Positions 24,615 through 32,924 of a stretch of DNA of 64,000 nt are shown piece after piece. Source of the stretch: Cryobacterium sp. MP_M3 (GTDB lineage Bacteria > Actinomycetota > Actinomycetes > Actinomycetales > Microbacteriaceae); contig NZ_JADOVI010000001.1 of the NCBI RefSeq assembly GCF_015752155.1, forward strand, positions 372,001 to 436,000, written 5' to 3'. Made by a program: the position numbers and the translations under genes. The notes under the pieces are model-generated. The model was not told the origin of the DNA. It ran no database searches and was given only the letters and a program-made list of their open reading frames with translations. The number at the start of each line of letters is the position of its first letter. Positions within the stretch are counted from its first letter, which is position 1.

Positions 24615-25811
24615 ATGGTTCTCGCGGTGATCGGTGCGGTGCTGCTCCTGCTCGGCGCCGTCGCCGTCGTGGCGGGAGTGCTACCCGTCGACGCGCTGCT
24701 CGCCCTAATCGACCGGGTCGGCCCGATCCTGCTCTTCGTGATCGCGATGACCGTCGTCACCGAGCTGTGCAGCGAGGCAGGCGTCTTCCGCTGGGTGGCC
24801 CGCCGGTTGCGGCACTGGGGCGGCGGCCGGGCCTGGCTGCTCTGGCTGTGGGTGGCCGGCTTCGCCGTCCTGACGACCGTCTTCCTCTCCCTCGACACCA
24901 CGGCGGTGCTGCTCACGCCGGTGGTGGTGGTGGTGGCCCGCCAGGCGGGCCTGCCGCCGCTGCCGTTCGCCCTGACCACCGTCTGGCTGGCGAACACCGC
25001 GAGCCTGCTCCTGCCGATTTCCAACCTGACCAACCTCCTGGCGCAGCACCGGCTCGGCGGCATCACCCCGCTGGGATTCGCAGCCCTCACCGCGGCGCCC
25101 GCCCTGGTCGCCATCGTCGTTCCGCTCGCCATGGTGGCCCTCGTCTTCCGCAAGGAACTCGGCAAGAAATACGAGAGCGTGCCGGTGCAGCGCACCCGCG
25201 CCGCTGGAACGACCGGGGTGCCGGCATCCGGCGCCCGTGACCGGGTGCTGCTCGGGATCAGTGCCGCCGTCCTGGTGGCTCTCCTGCCGGCGTTGGTCGC
25301 CGGCATCCCGGTCTGGATCCCGTCGGGCATCGCAGCCCTGGTGCTCGCGGCGACGTTCCTGCTGCGCCGGCCGGGCGTGCTCAGCCTGGCGCTGATCCCC
25401 TGGTCGCTGCTCCTCTTCAGCGCCGGCCTGTTCCTGGTGATGGAGGCGCTGGCGCACCTCGGCCTGCCCGCGCTGCTCACGGTCGTGGCCGGAACCGGGA
25501 ATGCGCCGGGGGACCTGTTCCGCCTCGCCGGGACGAGCCTGGTCGGCTCGAATCTGATCAACAACCTGCCGGCGTACCTCGCGCTCGAGCCGGTCGCCGA
25601 CTCGACGACGCGGTTGCTGGCCGTGCTGATCGGCGCGAACGCCGGGCCGCTGATCGCGCCCTGGGCGTCGCTGGCGACCCTGCTCTGGCATAGCCGGCTG
25701 GAGAAGATGAACGTGCTGATCACCTGGCGCGGCTACGCACTGTTCGGTCTTGTCCTGGCGCCGGTCACCGTCGGCCTGAGCGTGCTCGCGATGATTGCGG
25801 TCAGCGCGTGA
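24615..25811 (+). CDS. ArsB/SLC13-type ion transporter
   Basis: 398 residues with about ten hydrophobic segments. Characteristic stretches are VFLSLDTTAVLLTPVVVVVA, ANTASLLLPISNLTNLLA and a second half repeat ending SNLINNLPAYLALE and IGANAGPLIAPWASLATLLW, the inverted-repeat layout of the ion-transporter superfamily that includes ArsB, CitM and NhaD. TACACT (24602-24607) stands 7 nt before ATG 24615, suggesting a leaderless mRNA separate from the beta-oxidation operon 25 bp upstream. The ion or anion carried is not known. No arsenic genes are nearby. Confidence 0.82.
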   Translation: MVLAVIGAVLLLLGAVAVVAGVLPVDALLALIDRVGPILLFVIAMTVVTELCSEAGVFRWVARRLRHWGGGRAWLLWLWVAGFAVLTTVFLSLDTTAVLLTPVVVVVARQAGLPPLPFALTTVWLANTASLLLPISNLTNLLAQHRLGGITPLGFAALTAAPALVAIVVPLAMVALVFRKELGKKYESVPVQRTRAAGTTGVPASGARDRVLLGISAAVLVALLPALVAGIPVWIPSGIAALVLAATFLLRRPGVLSLALIPWSLLLFSAGLFLVMEALAHLGLPALLTVVAGTGNAPGDLFRLAGTSLVGSNLINNLPAYLALEPVADSTTRLLAVLIGANAGPLIAPWASLATLLWHSRLEKMNVLITWRGYALFGLVLAPVTVGLSVLAMIAVSA

Positions 25812-25853
25812 CGACGCGAGAGAATGGGGCACGTCGTCCCGAAGGAGCGAACC

Positions 25854-26429
25854 ATGATCACCCTTGAGCGCATCGACGAGATCGTCGTCCACGGGGGGAT
25901 CGTCGTCACCAGCGACGGAGCGAAGATCGGCTCGGTCGAGCAGGTCTTTCTCAGCGAGACCTCCGGCAACCCGGCCTTCGTGACGGTGCGCACCGGACTT
26001 TTCGGCATGTCAGAGTCGTTTGTGCCCCTGGCCGGGGCCACCATCGACGGAGCCAGGATCCTCGTCGCCTTCGACCGCACCCGGATCAGGAACGGGCCGA
26101 GGATCGAGAGTGATCGCGGCTCGATCACGGTAGAGGAGGAGAGCGAGCTCTACCGCTACTACGGCGTGCCGGAGGAGGACGATGATGAGGAGTCCGCCGC
26201 TGCGGGCGCCTCCGGGGACTCCGGACTCGAACAGCCGATCGTCAGCGCGGTGACGGATGCCGCCGAGCCGGATGCAGGACCGCCGCACCCGCCGCATCCG
26301 GGCGACCGGCCGTCGCCCGCTCCCGGGCCGCATCCTCATCCGCCTCACCCGCCGCACCTCCTGAAGCACGTCGTCGACGGGCACCGCCCGCCACCGCCAC
26401 CGCACTACGCGCTCCCGCCCGCACCGTAA
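25854..26429 (+). CDS. PRC-barrel domain protein with His/Pro-rich tail
   Basis: 191 residues. Residues ~5-100 form a PRC-barrel-like domain (GIVVTSDGAKIGSVEQVFLS, then NPAFVTVRTGLFGMSESFVPL). A Glu/Asp-rich stretch (YYGVPEEDDDEESAAAG) follows, and the last 45 residues are almost only Pro and His (PHPPHP, PGPHPHPPHPPHLL, PPPPPH). ATG 25854 follows GAAGGAG; an upstream in-frame start at 25824 is less likely. The tail suggests metal binding or a flexible spacer. It is cytoplasmic, since no signal peptide is seen. Confidence 0.82.
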   Translation: MITLERIDEIVVHGGIVVTSDGAKIGSVEQVFLSETSGNPAFVTVRTGLFGMSESFVPLAGATIDGARILVAFDRTRIRNGPRIESDRGSITVEEESELYRYYGVPEEDDDEESAAAGASGDSGLEQPIVSAVTDAAEPDAGPPHPPHPGDRPSPAPGPHPHPPHPPHLLKHVVDGHRPPPPPHYALPPAP

Positions 26430-26669
26430 CGCGACGACAAATTCGGCGGATCTATGGGGCGATTCGCCGGGCGACGACGTACCCTGTCATTCAACAATTC
26501 TGCCTCGCCCCAGTCTCCGAGTGATTTCAGGCCGACCGGTGCGACAGTGAACCCCGGTCCGCCGCCAGCTGCGGATCAGCACGTGCACGACCGCAACCGA
26601 ACAAGTTCCACGCACCGACGCCGGAAACGGCGCTGGCACCAGGTGTGACAGAACCAGAAACACAGAGCC

Positions 26670-26867
26670 ATGACTGACGACGAACTCCTGCTCGAAACCG
26701 ACTACACCAGCTACGCGAATTCCTGCCGCGATCCCCACATCGCCCCGGGGGACGACCTGGTGGAATGCCGGCGGCAACGCGGCCACGACGACACCCACGG
26801 AACCCGCGCCGGCGCGCGAGCCCTCCGCTGGCTCGCACAGCAGGGCCTCGGACCGCTTCCCGCCTGA
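26670..26867 (+). CDS. small hypothetical protein, 65 aa
   Basis: 65 residues, acidic N-terminus (MTDDELLLETDYTSYANSC) followed by a Cys-His pattern (SCRDPHIAP, ECRRQRGHDDTHG) and a basic end. Two Cys and several His could bind a metal. There is no clear ribosome site. It is convergent with the 59-residue gene at 26890. No family is recognised; codon use supports it being real. Confidence 0.5.
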   Translation: MTDDELLLETDYTSYANSCRDPHIAPGDDLVECRRQRGHDDTHGTRAGARALRWLAQQGLGPLPA

Positions 26868-26889
26868 ACGGCGCGCTGCGACGACCGAG

Positions 26890-27069
26890 CTAGGCCGCGC
26901 CGATCGTCCAGGGGTGTTCCTCCCTGGCGTCCTGGGCTTCGGCGAGGTCGCAATCGAGTTCGTGCACGACTTCCGGCCAGGAAATGCGGTGGTCGTCACC
27001 GATGACTGCCGTGCCGTAGACCCCGCACGACCGGCAATAGGCGAGCAGCACCCAGTCACGATCCTTCAT
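26890..27069 (-). CDS. small CxxC-containing hypothetical protein, 59 aa
   Basis: 59 residues beginning MKDRDWVLLAYCRSCGVYG, so a C-x2-C pair sits near residues 12-15, followed by ISWPEVVHELDCDLAEAQDA and an acidic end with EEHPWTIGAA. The frame has the G/C-rich third positions of its neighbours. GAGG lies almost against the ATG, so the ribosome site is imperfect. It could be a half zinc ribbon that dimerises. No named family is recognised. Confidence 0.55.
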   Translation of the reverse strand: MKDRDWVLLAYCRSCGVYGTAVIGDDHRISWPEVVHELDCDLAEAQDAREEHPWTIGAA

Positions 27070-27279
27070 GCCTCAATGATGACCCCCGCTTTGGGGGCAT
27101 CGCAATCCCCTTTCCGTTCATTCCGCCGCCCCGCCGTACGTAAGCTGAGAAATTGTCGGCGCGTCGTTCCTGTCACGACCACCCGAATCTCTGCATGCTG
27201 TCAATGGATGTCATCGGCCCGAACCTTTGCTCTCTGCCCCGAAACCCGGCTTTAGCAAACGTCTCCGCCGATTGGAATC

Positions 27280-29115
27280 ATGCGTCCTGCACTCGTCCTC
27301 GCGCTCATCCCTGCCCTTGCACTCTCTGCCCTGGTCGTCACCGCCCCGGCCGCCGCCACCGGGATCATGCCCGCCACCGCCGCCGCCGGCAGCGAGTGGG
27401 AACGAATTTCGGGCCCGGACCGGTATGCCACCGCCGTCGCCGTGGCCGGCAGATACGCGGCAGGGGTCGGTGTCGTGTACGTGGCGGCCGGAGCCAACTT
27501 CCCGGATGCCCTCAGCGCCGCCCCGGCTGCGGCCGCCCAGGGTGGACCGCTGCTGCTGACGCCCCAGGACGTTCTCCCTGCGTCGGTGCGAGCCGAGATC
27601 ACGCGACTGCGGCCCGCGCACATCGTCGTGGCCGGCGGTCCGACTGTCGTCTCGGCCGCGGTGTACGACCAACTCGCCCTGATCGCCCCGACCCGCCGGG
27701 ACGCCGGCGCCAACCGTTACGAGACCTCGCGGATCATCAACCAGAACGCATTCGGAGCCGGCGCGAAGACGGCATTCATCGCCACCGGGGCCAACTTCCC
27801 CGACGCACTCAGCGCGTCCGCTGTGGCCGGCGGCGTTGCGAAGCCGGTCGTGCTCGTCGACGGTGCAGCCACCGGCCTCAACGCGGCCACACGGGACCTT
27901 CTCGGTGCGCTGGGCGTGACCGCAGCCGTCATCGCCGGGGGCTCCCCGAGCGTTTCGACGGGAATCGAACGAGACCTCGGCGCACTGCTGGGATCGGCAT
28001 CCGTCACCCGGCTCTCCGGTGCCGACCGGTATGCCACCTCCGCCGCGGTGAACCGGGCATCCTTCACGAGCGCTCCCACGGCCTATTTCGCTGCGGGCAC
28101 CGGGTTCGCCGACGGGCTCGCCGGGGCTGCGCTCGCCGCCCGTGACCACGCCCCTCTCTACGTCGTCCCCAACAACTGCATCCCGGCGTACATGCTGGCT
28201 GACCTGCAGACGCTGGGTACCACTCGGCGAATCCTTCTCGGCGGCGCCTCCGTGCTCGGCGCCGGGATCGAGAACCTCGCGTCGTGCACAGCCGCCGAGC
28301 CGCCCGCAGCGACGCCCACACCCACGCCGGCACCGACTCCCGCGGGGTCGGTCGCCGCCCCGGCCACCGCCCTGCCCCTGCACACGAATGTCGTGGCGAC
28401 CTCGTTCTGGGTCGGCGAGATCTTCAACGCGAGCCTCGCCGATGGGTCGCAGGTGTGCTCGACGTACGACTCCAAGTGGGCGCTGCGCCACACCGGCCGG
28501 ACTATCGGCCTCTCGATCGACACCGGCTGCGGCGGCTCCCCGGTCGGCGGCTGTGATGGCCCCTCCTCCGGAACCACGCTGACGACGTTCACCTGCTCCA
28601 CCGAGCCCCGCACCGCCGCCAACGGGTACTTCCCCACGACGCAGCCCCGCCCGCTCGAAAACCCGTTCTACCTCGATCTCCCGTTCGACGACGTCAACGA
28701 TCCCATCGCATTCGCCCAGCGGTGCGCCGTCGTGCCGTGGGCGGCATCCGTCGGCGCAGGCCGCTGCGCCGACTCTGCCTTCTCCTATCTGAAGAACCAC
28801 TGGGTGCAGATCACCGGGCCGAACGGACACGTCTGCTACGGCCAGGTCGAGGATGCCGGACCGTCGAGCGGGTCGCTCTACCACGACGCGGCCTACGTGT
28901 TCGGGAGCGCCAACGCGCGCCCGGTCAACCGCAAGTTCAGCGGCGACAGCAGCCAGGGCGCGGGGATGGATGTCTCGCCGGCGTTGAACGGATGCCTCGG
29001 CTTCGCCGACCTCGACGGCGACACCGACCACGTGGACTGGCGATTCGTCGACCGGGCGAACGTGCCCGCCGGCCCGTGGCTCCTCGTGGAAACGACCAGC
29101 CAGGTCGCCGGTTGA
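27280..29115 (+). CDS. secreted cell-wall-binding-repeat (CWB2) protein with C-terminal barrel-like domain
   Basis: 611 residues. A signal peptide (MRPALVLALIPALALSALVV, cleavage after an AAA motif) leads to three CWB2 repeats marked by RISGPDRYATAVAVAGRY, NRYETSRIINQNAF and RLSGADRYATSAAVNRA, each followed by AAGANFPDAL-type and VVAGG-type strands. CWB2 repeats attach proteins to cell-wall polymers. A Pro/Thr linker (PAATPTPTPAPTPAG, near residue 345) joins an unfamiliar ~225-residue domain with several Cys and GHVCYGQVEDAGP, YVFG, GAGMDVSPALNGCLGF and VDWRFVD. The last blocks recall double-psi barrel (expansin/RlpA-like) folds. It is extracellular; the enzyme activity, if any, is unknown. 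Confidence 0.85.
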   Translation: MRPALVLALIPALALSALVVTAPAAATGIMPATAAAGSEWERISGPDRYATAVAVAGRYAAGVGVVYVAAGANFPDALSAAPAAAAQGGPLLLTPQDVLPASVRAEITRLRPAHIVVAGGPTVVSAAVYDQLALIAPTRRDAGANRYETSRIINQNAFGAGAKTAFIATGANFPDALSASAVAGGVAKPVVLVDGAATGLNAATRDLLGALGVTAAVIAGGSPSVSTGIERDLGALLGSASVTRLSGADRYATSAAVNRASFTSAPTAYFAAGTGFADGLAGAALAARDHAPLYVVPNNCIPAYMLADLQTLGTTRRILLGGASVLGAGIENLASCTAAEPPAATPTPTPAPTPAGSVAAPATALPLHTNVVATSFWVGEIFNASLADGSQVCSTYDSKWALRHTGRTIGLSIDTGCGGSPVGGCDGPSSGTTLTTFTCSTEPRTAANGYFPTTQPRPLENPFYLDLPFDDVNDPIAFAQRCAVVPWAASVGAGRCADSAFSYLKNHWVQITGPNGHVCYGQVEDAGPSSGSLYHDAAYVFGSANARPVNRKFSGDSSQGAGMDVSPALNGCLGFADLDGDTDHVDWRFVDRANVPAGPWLLVETTSQVAG

Positions 29116-29237
29116 CCCGGGTCTCGGCCGAACGGGGGGAGCACACCGACCGCCCGGTTAGGCTGGAGAGGGCACGATCGACGCAACTTCGACGTGCTCA
29201 CGCTTATTGAGCTGAGCTCGACGAACAAAGGCCCACC

Positions 29238-30815
29238 ATGAAGAAGAACGACATCGCCCTTCCCAGCATCCGCGCCATGATCCGGAGCGACGGCACGGGC
29301 GAGCTGACCATCGACGGCAAGAGCCAGCAAATCACCGCCGTCGACGAGGCGGGCGTCCGCGAGGAGATCATCAACCGGGTCGCGGCGACGGCTCGCACCC
29401 TCGGTCGCCCGGTTCGGCTCACCGCGGAAGACGAGCAGGGCCAGTCGCCCCTGATCGTGCACCCCGACGGAGACGTGGACGCGGACGGGGATTTCATCCC
29501 CGCGGCCGCTCTGCCCAGTGCGACCCGCCCGCTCGTCCTCCCAGCGGAAACCGCGCCGGACTCCGGCGAGCACGCCGGCTCCGGCGACCACGCAGATTCC
29601 GGGGAGGTCGCCGTCGAACCGGCGGCGTACCGCCCTGTGATGGTCGAGTCCGCTCCCGGTGCGGCGGCGGACGATGACCGGGCCGAATCCACGGAGGCCG
29701 CTCCTCCTGCGGTCCCCGGCGCCGGGCTGTTCGAGAAGCTCGTCTTCGACCGCGATCTTGACCGTGACGTCGACGATGACGAGCCGGCGGAACCGTCCGA
29801 TCGCCTGGCGGCCGCCGGCCTGCCGGTGAGCGCATCTGCGTCCGGCCCCGCATCCGCTTCCGGCACCACGCCCGGCACCGCGGGCCCGAACCTGTCGGAT
29901 TTCATGAGTTCACGGCCGCCGATGGTGGAGGGCCCCGCCCTGCAGGGCTGGCAGGGTACGGTGCGCCGGCTGACCGGCGGGCTGGTCTCGCCTGGCCCCG
30001 GCACCGGTGAACGGTCCCACCGTTCGGCGGTCGCCTCCGTGCAGCGCAGCCTGATCGGCCCGCGCACCATCGTCGTGCTGAACCCGAAAGGCGGCGCGCA
30101 CAAGACCACCGCCACCCTGCTGATCGCGGCGACCTTCGGCATCCACCGCGGCGGTTACACCCTCGCCTGGGACAACAACGAGACGATGGGAACCCTCGGC
30201 GTGCGGGCGCAGACGGCGCAGCACACCAACACCGCCGTCGACCTCCTCCGAGACCTGGAGAACTTCGCCTACTCCAGTTCGGCCCGGGTCGGCGACCTCG
30301 ACAACTACGTGCGCAACCAGGGCGACGCCCGTTTCGACGCCCTCGCCTCCGACCTCGACCCGGCCGGGGCCGCCAGCATCGACGACGTGGCCTTCGGGAA
30401 GCTTCACGCCGCGCTCAGCCGTTTCTACCGCGTGCTGATCATCGACACCGGCAACAACATGCGTGCCTCGAACTGGGAAGCCGCCGTCGAGACCGCCGAC
30501 CAGCTCGTCGTGGTCTCCACCATCCGTGAGGACACCGCCTACGGGGCGGCGTCGCTGCTCGACGGGTTGCGGTTGAAGGGCCATGGCGACAAGGTCGCCC
30601 AGGCCGTGACCATCCTCGCCTCGCCGGCCAAGACGGCGGACAGGGCGCTGTCCCGCCGCCTGCACGACCACTTCAGCCAGCTCACCCGCGCCGTCGTGGA
30701 CGTGCCGTACGACCCGGCCCTCGTCGCCGGAGGGCCGCTCAACATCGAGGCTCTCGCGCCGCGCACACGCGAGGCTTGGCTGTTCGCCACGGCAGCGATC
30801 GCCGAAGGACTCTGA
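29238..30815 (+). CDS. ParA/MinD-like ATPase with long acidic N-terminal region
   Basis: 525 residues. The first ~270 are low-complexity and acidic (Ala/Asp/Glu/Pro/Ser). A P-loop ATPase domain follows, with the deviant Walker A LNPKGGAHKTTATLLIAATF near residue 280, a nucleotide-sensing LIIDTGNNMRASNW near 400 and VDVPYDPALVAGG near the end. This layout matches actinobacterial MinD/ParA-like proteins often tied to type VII (ESX) secretion or cell-pole positioning. No ESX gene is within this window and no ParB partner is adjacent. ATG 29238 follows ACAAAGG. Function beyond ATP-dependent positioning is inference. Confidence 0.85.
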   Translation: MKKNDIALPSIRAMIRSDGTGELTIDGKSQQITAVDEAGVREEIINRVAATARTLGRPVRLTAEDEQGQSPLIVHPDGDVDADGDFIPAAALPSATRPLVLPAETAPDSGEHAGSGDHADSGEVAVEPAAYRPVMVESAPGAAADDDRAESTEAAPPAVPGAGLFEKLVFDRDLDRDVDDDEPAEPSDRLAAAGLPVSASASGPASASGTTPGTAGPNLSDFMSSRPPMVEGPALQGWQGTVRRLTGGLVSPGPGTGERSHRSAVASVQRSLIGPRTIVVLNPKGGAHKTTATLLIAATFGIHRGGYTLAWDNNETMGTLGVRAQTAQHTNTAVDLLRDLENFAYSSSARVGDLDNYVRNQGDARFDALASDLDPAGAASIDDVAFGKLHAALSRFYRVLIIDTGNNMRASNWEAAVETADQLVVVSTIREDTAYGAASLLDGLRLKGHGDKVAQAVTILASPAKTADRALSRRLHDHFSQLTRAVVDVPYDPALVAGGPLNIEALAPRTREAWLFATAAIAEGL

Positions 30816-30874
30816 CCCCGCTTCCGGCCCCCGGGAAGGACGGACACAGCTAGCACGGATGTCGACACGTCATA

Positions 30875-30899
30875 CTGTTCGAGGCCCATTGTCGAACAG
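30875..30899 (+). promoter_or_regulatory. inverted repeat in FKBP leader
   Basis: Perfect 8-bp arms CTGTTCGA and TCGAACAG with a 9-nt spacer, ending 11 nt before the GTG start of the FKBP lipoprotein gene and abutting its ribosome site. It could be an operator or an mRNA hairpin that masks translation. The half sites are in the opposite order from an actinobacterial LexA box. Confidence 0.45.
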
Positions 30900-30909
30900 A
30901 GAGATCAGC

Positions 30910-31878
30910 GTGCGTAAACTCCCCGTATTCATTTCCGTTGCCACAGTGGCCGTTCTCGCTCTCTCCGGGTGCAGTGGCTCCCCGTCGGCCGAGTCGACCT
31001 CGACCGCGACGGCGCTCACCTGCACCGATTCCGGCAAGAGTTCGGATGCCGTCAAGGTGACCGGCAAGGCTGACGCCGAACCCACCGTGAAGTTCACCTC
31101 GCCGCTCACCGCGAAGACCACCGAGCGCACCGTGGTCACCAAGGGCAAGGGCGCGGCCGTCAAGAACGGTGAAGCCGTCGAGATCGCCTACACGGCCTAC
31201 AACGCCTCCACCGGGGCGAAGCTGAACGGCGGCGGGTACGGCAAGGCTGCCGGACTCACCGTGACGGTCGCCGAGACCGCCAGCATCATCCCCGGCATCC
31301 TCAAGGGCATCGCCTGCTCCAACGTGGGCTCCCGGGTCGCCGTCGTCGTGCCGCCGGCCGATGCGTTCGGCACCAAGGGCAACACCGACCTCAAGGTCGC
31401 CGCGACCGACAACATCATCTTCGTCATCGACGTCAAGGGCAAGGTGGCGACCCGTGCGAACGGCAAGGACCAGAAGCCCCAGGACGGCTTCCCGGCCGTG
31501 ACGCTCGCCAAGGACGGCACACCCACCGTCAAGGTGCCGAAGACGGACGCTCCCACCGAGCTCAAGACCGAGGTGCTCAAGAAGGGCACCGGCGGCCTCG
31601 TCGCCGACGGCGCGACCGTGACGGTGCAGTATGTCGGCCTCCTTTGGAGGACCGGCAAGGTCTTCGACCAGAGCTGGGGCAAAACGGGGCCCTACACGTT
31701 GGCCGTCAACCAGTTCGTTCCCGGCTTCACCCAGGGGCTTGTTGGCCAGACGGTCGGGTCCCAGGTCGTCATCGTCATCCCCCCGGCCCTTGGCTACGGT
31801 ACAGCTGGGCAAAGCGCAGCGGGGATCACCGGCACGGACACCATGGTCTTCGTCGTCGACATCCTCGCCTCGGCGTAA
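30910..31878 (+). CDS. FKBP-type peptidyl-prolyl isomerase lipoprotein
   Basis: 322 residues. A signal peptide ends in the lipobox VLALSGC, so the protein is lipid-anchored outside the membrane. Two FKBP domains follow. The first, about residues 75-180, is divergent ([35 protein letters not shown]). The second, about 215-320, is classical ([58 protein letters not shown]). It likely speeds proline isomerisation during folding of exported proteins. GTG 30910 is preferred over upstream starts because the lipoprotein signal then has normal length. The PanD gene follows 47 bp later. Confidence 0.92.
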   Translation: MRKLPVFISVATVAVLALSGCSGSPSAESTSTATALTCTDSGKSSDAVKVTGKADAEPTVKFTSPLTAKTTERTVVTKGKGAAVKNGEAVEIAYTAYNASTGAKLNGGGYGKAAGLTVTVAETASIIPGILKGIACSNVGSRVAVVVPPADAFGTKGNTDLKVAATDNIIFVIDVKGKVATRANGKDQKPQDGFPAVTLAKDGTPTVKVPKTDAPTELKTEVLKKGTGGLVADGATVTVQYVGLLWRTGKVFDQSWGKTGPYTLAVNQFVPGFTQGLVGQTVGSQVVIVIPPALGYGTAGQSAAGITGTDTMVFVVDILASA

Positions 31879-31925
31879 CGTTCGGCGGTCTCCACCGGTT
31901 CTCCTGTCGAAAGGGTTGCGCGCCG

Positions 31926-32339
31926 ATGCAACGCACCATGTTCAAATCCAAGATCCACCGCGCCACCGTCACGCAATCCGACCTGCACTACGTCGGCTCG
32001 CTGACGGTGGACCTGGACCTGCTGGACGCGGCCGACCTGCTGCCCGGCGAGCTGGCGAGCATCGTCAACGTGAACAACGGGAGCCGGTTCGAGACCTATC
32101 TGATCGCGGGGGAGCGGGGCAGCGGGGTGGTCGGCGTCAACGGCGCCGCCGCCCGGCTGGCCCTCGAGGGTGACCTTGTCATCATCATCTCCTACGCCCA
32201 GATGAGCACCGAGGAAGCCAGGGCCTACACGCCGACCGTGGTCCACGTCGACGGGCGCAACCGGATCGTGGCCGTGGACACCGACCCGGCAGGCACCCAC
32301 GTCGACGGGCTGGTCCGGCCGCCGCTGAGCCTGCGCTAG
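31926..32339 (+). CDS. panD: aspartate 1-decarboxylase
   Basis: 137 residues, the normal size of PanD, which makes beta-alanine from L-aspartate for pantothenate and CoA synthesis. The self-cleavage site is visible in YVGSLTVD: Gly24-Ser25, where Ser25 becomes the pyruvoyl cofactor. Further family blocks are [43 protein letters not shown] and [15 protein letters not shown] 31926 follows AAAGGG. The other pantothenate genes (panB, panC) are not adjacent, so panD is a lone copy here. Confidence 0.97.
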   Translation: MQRTMFKSKIHRATVTQSDLHYVGSLTVDLDLLDAADLLPGELASIVNVNNGSRFETYLIAGERGSGVVGVNGAAARLALEGDLVIIISYAQMSTEEARAYTPTVVHVDGRNRIVAVDTDPAGTHVDGLVRPPLSLR

Positions 32340-32378
32340 GCGACACTCAGCCGCCGGACGCCAGGCCCCCGCCCGGTG

Positions 32379-32852
32379 TCACCGTTTCTCGAACCGGCCG
32401 GTCTTCTCGCTGAGCCGGATGCGATAGAGCACCGGCCTCTCGTGCACCGCAGTGCCGGAGTCGTGCGCGTGGGACGAGGCCAGCGGAGTCCCGTCCGGGC
32501 CGAGGTGAGGCTGCGCGGTCGTGCTGGTCAGCAATGGCGACAGTCGAGTGGCGAGGGCACGCATCCCTGCCTCCGCCTCATCGCCCTGCAACTCCTCGAA
32601 GGTTCCCCAGGCGATCACACTCTGCCAGTTCGCCAGGTCGTCGACGTGTTCGACCTCGAAGCACACCGCGGGGTTGGCGCGCATCATCCGCACCTTCCGG
32701 CCCGTGGCGCTGTGCCCGTAGACGCTGCCGTCCGAGTAGGCGTAGGTGATCGGGACGATGTAGGTGCGGTCGTCGACGTGGCAGCCGATCCGCCCGATCA
32801 CGGCGGCGTGCAGCACATCTTCGATCTGTTGGTCGTTCAGTTCGCCGAGCAT
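32379..32852 (-). CDS. pyridoxamine 5'-phosphate oxidase-fold (FMN/F420-type) protein
   Basis: 157 residues with the split-barrel flavin-binding fold. IGRIGCHVDDRTYIVPITYAYSDGSVYGHSATGRKVRMMRANPAVCFEVEHVDDLANWQSVIAWG shows the pattern typical of NimA-like or MSMEG-type members, here given in overlapping short blocks: GRIGCHVDD, YIVPITYAY, SATGRKVRMMR and WQSVIAWG. The ATG at 32852 lies close to the divergent transglutaminase gene. Substrate and cofactor (FMN, F420 or haem) cannot be settled by eye. Confidence 0.82.
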   Translation of the reverse strand: MLGELNDQQIEDVLHAAVIGRIGCHVDDRTYIVPITYAYSDGSVYGHSATGRKVRMMRANPAVCFEVEHVDDLANWQSVIAWGTFEELQGDEAEAGMRALATRLSPLLTSTTAQPHLGPDGTPLASSHAHDSGTAVHERPVLYRIRLSEKTGRFEKR

Positions 32853-32924
32853 GCCGCAATTCTCACCCGGTTGCGGGTGCGGCGCCAGTGCCTTTGGTCC
32901 CCGGCCGCCGCGTATCATCGGGGG

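Noticed and set aside
23591..25723. 710-codon frame antisense to the CoA ligase and transporter
   Set aside because: Shadow frame; both plus-strand genes have full sets of motifs.
26454..26648. 64-codon frame between the PRC-barrel and a small gene
   Set aside because: No ribosome site, Arg/Ser/Pro-rich without pattern, weak codon bias.
30875..30899. LexA (SOS) box before the FKBP gene
   Set aside because: The half sites are in reverse order (GTTCGA...TCGAAC) compared with the CGAAC...GTTCG layout, and spacing differs.
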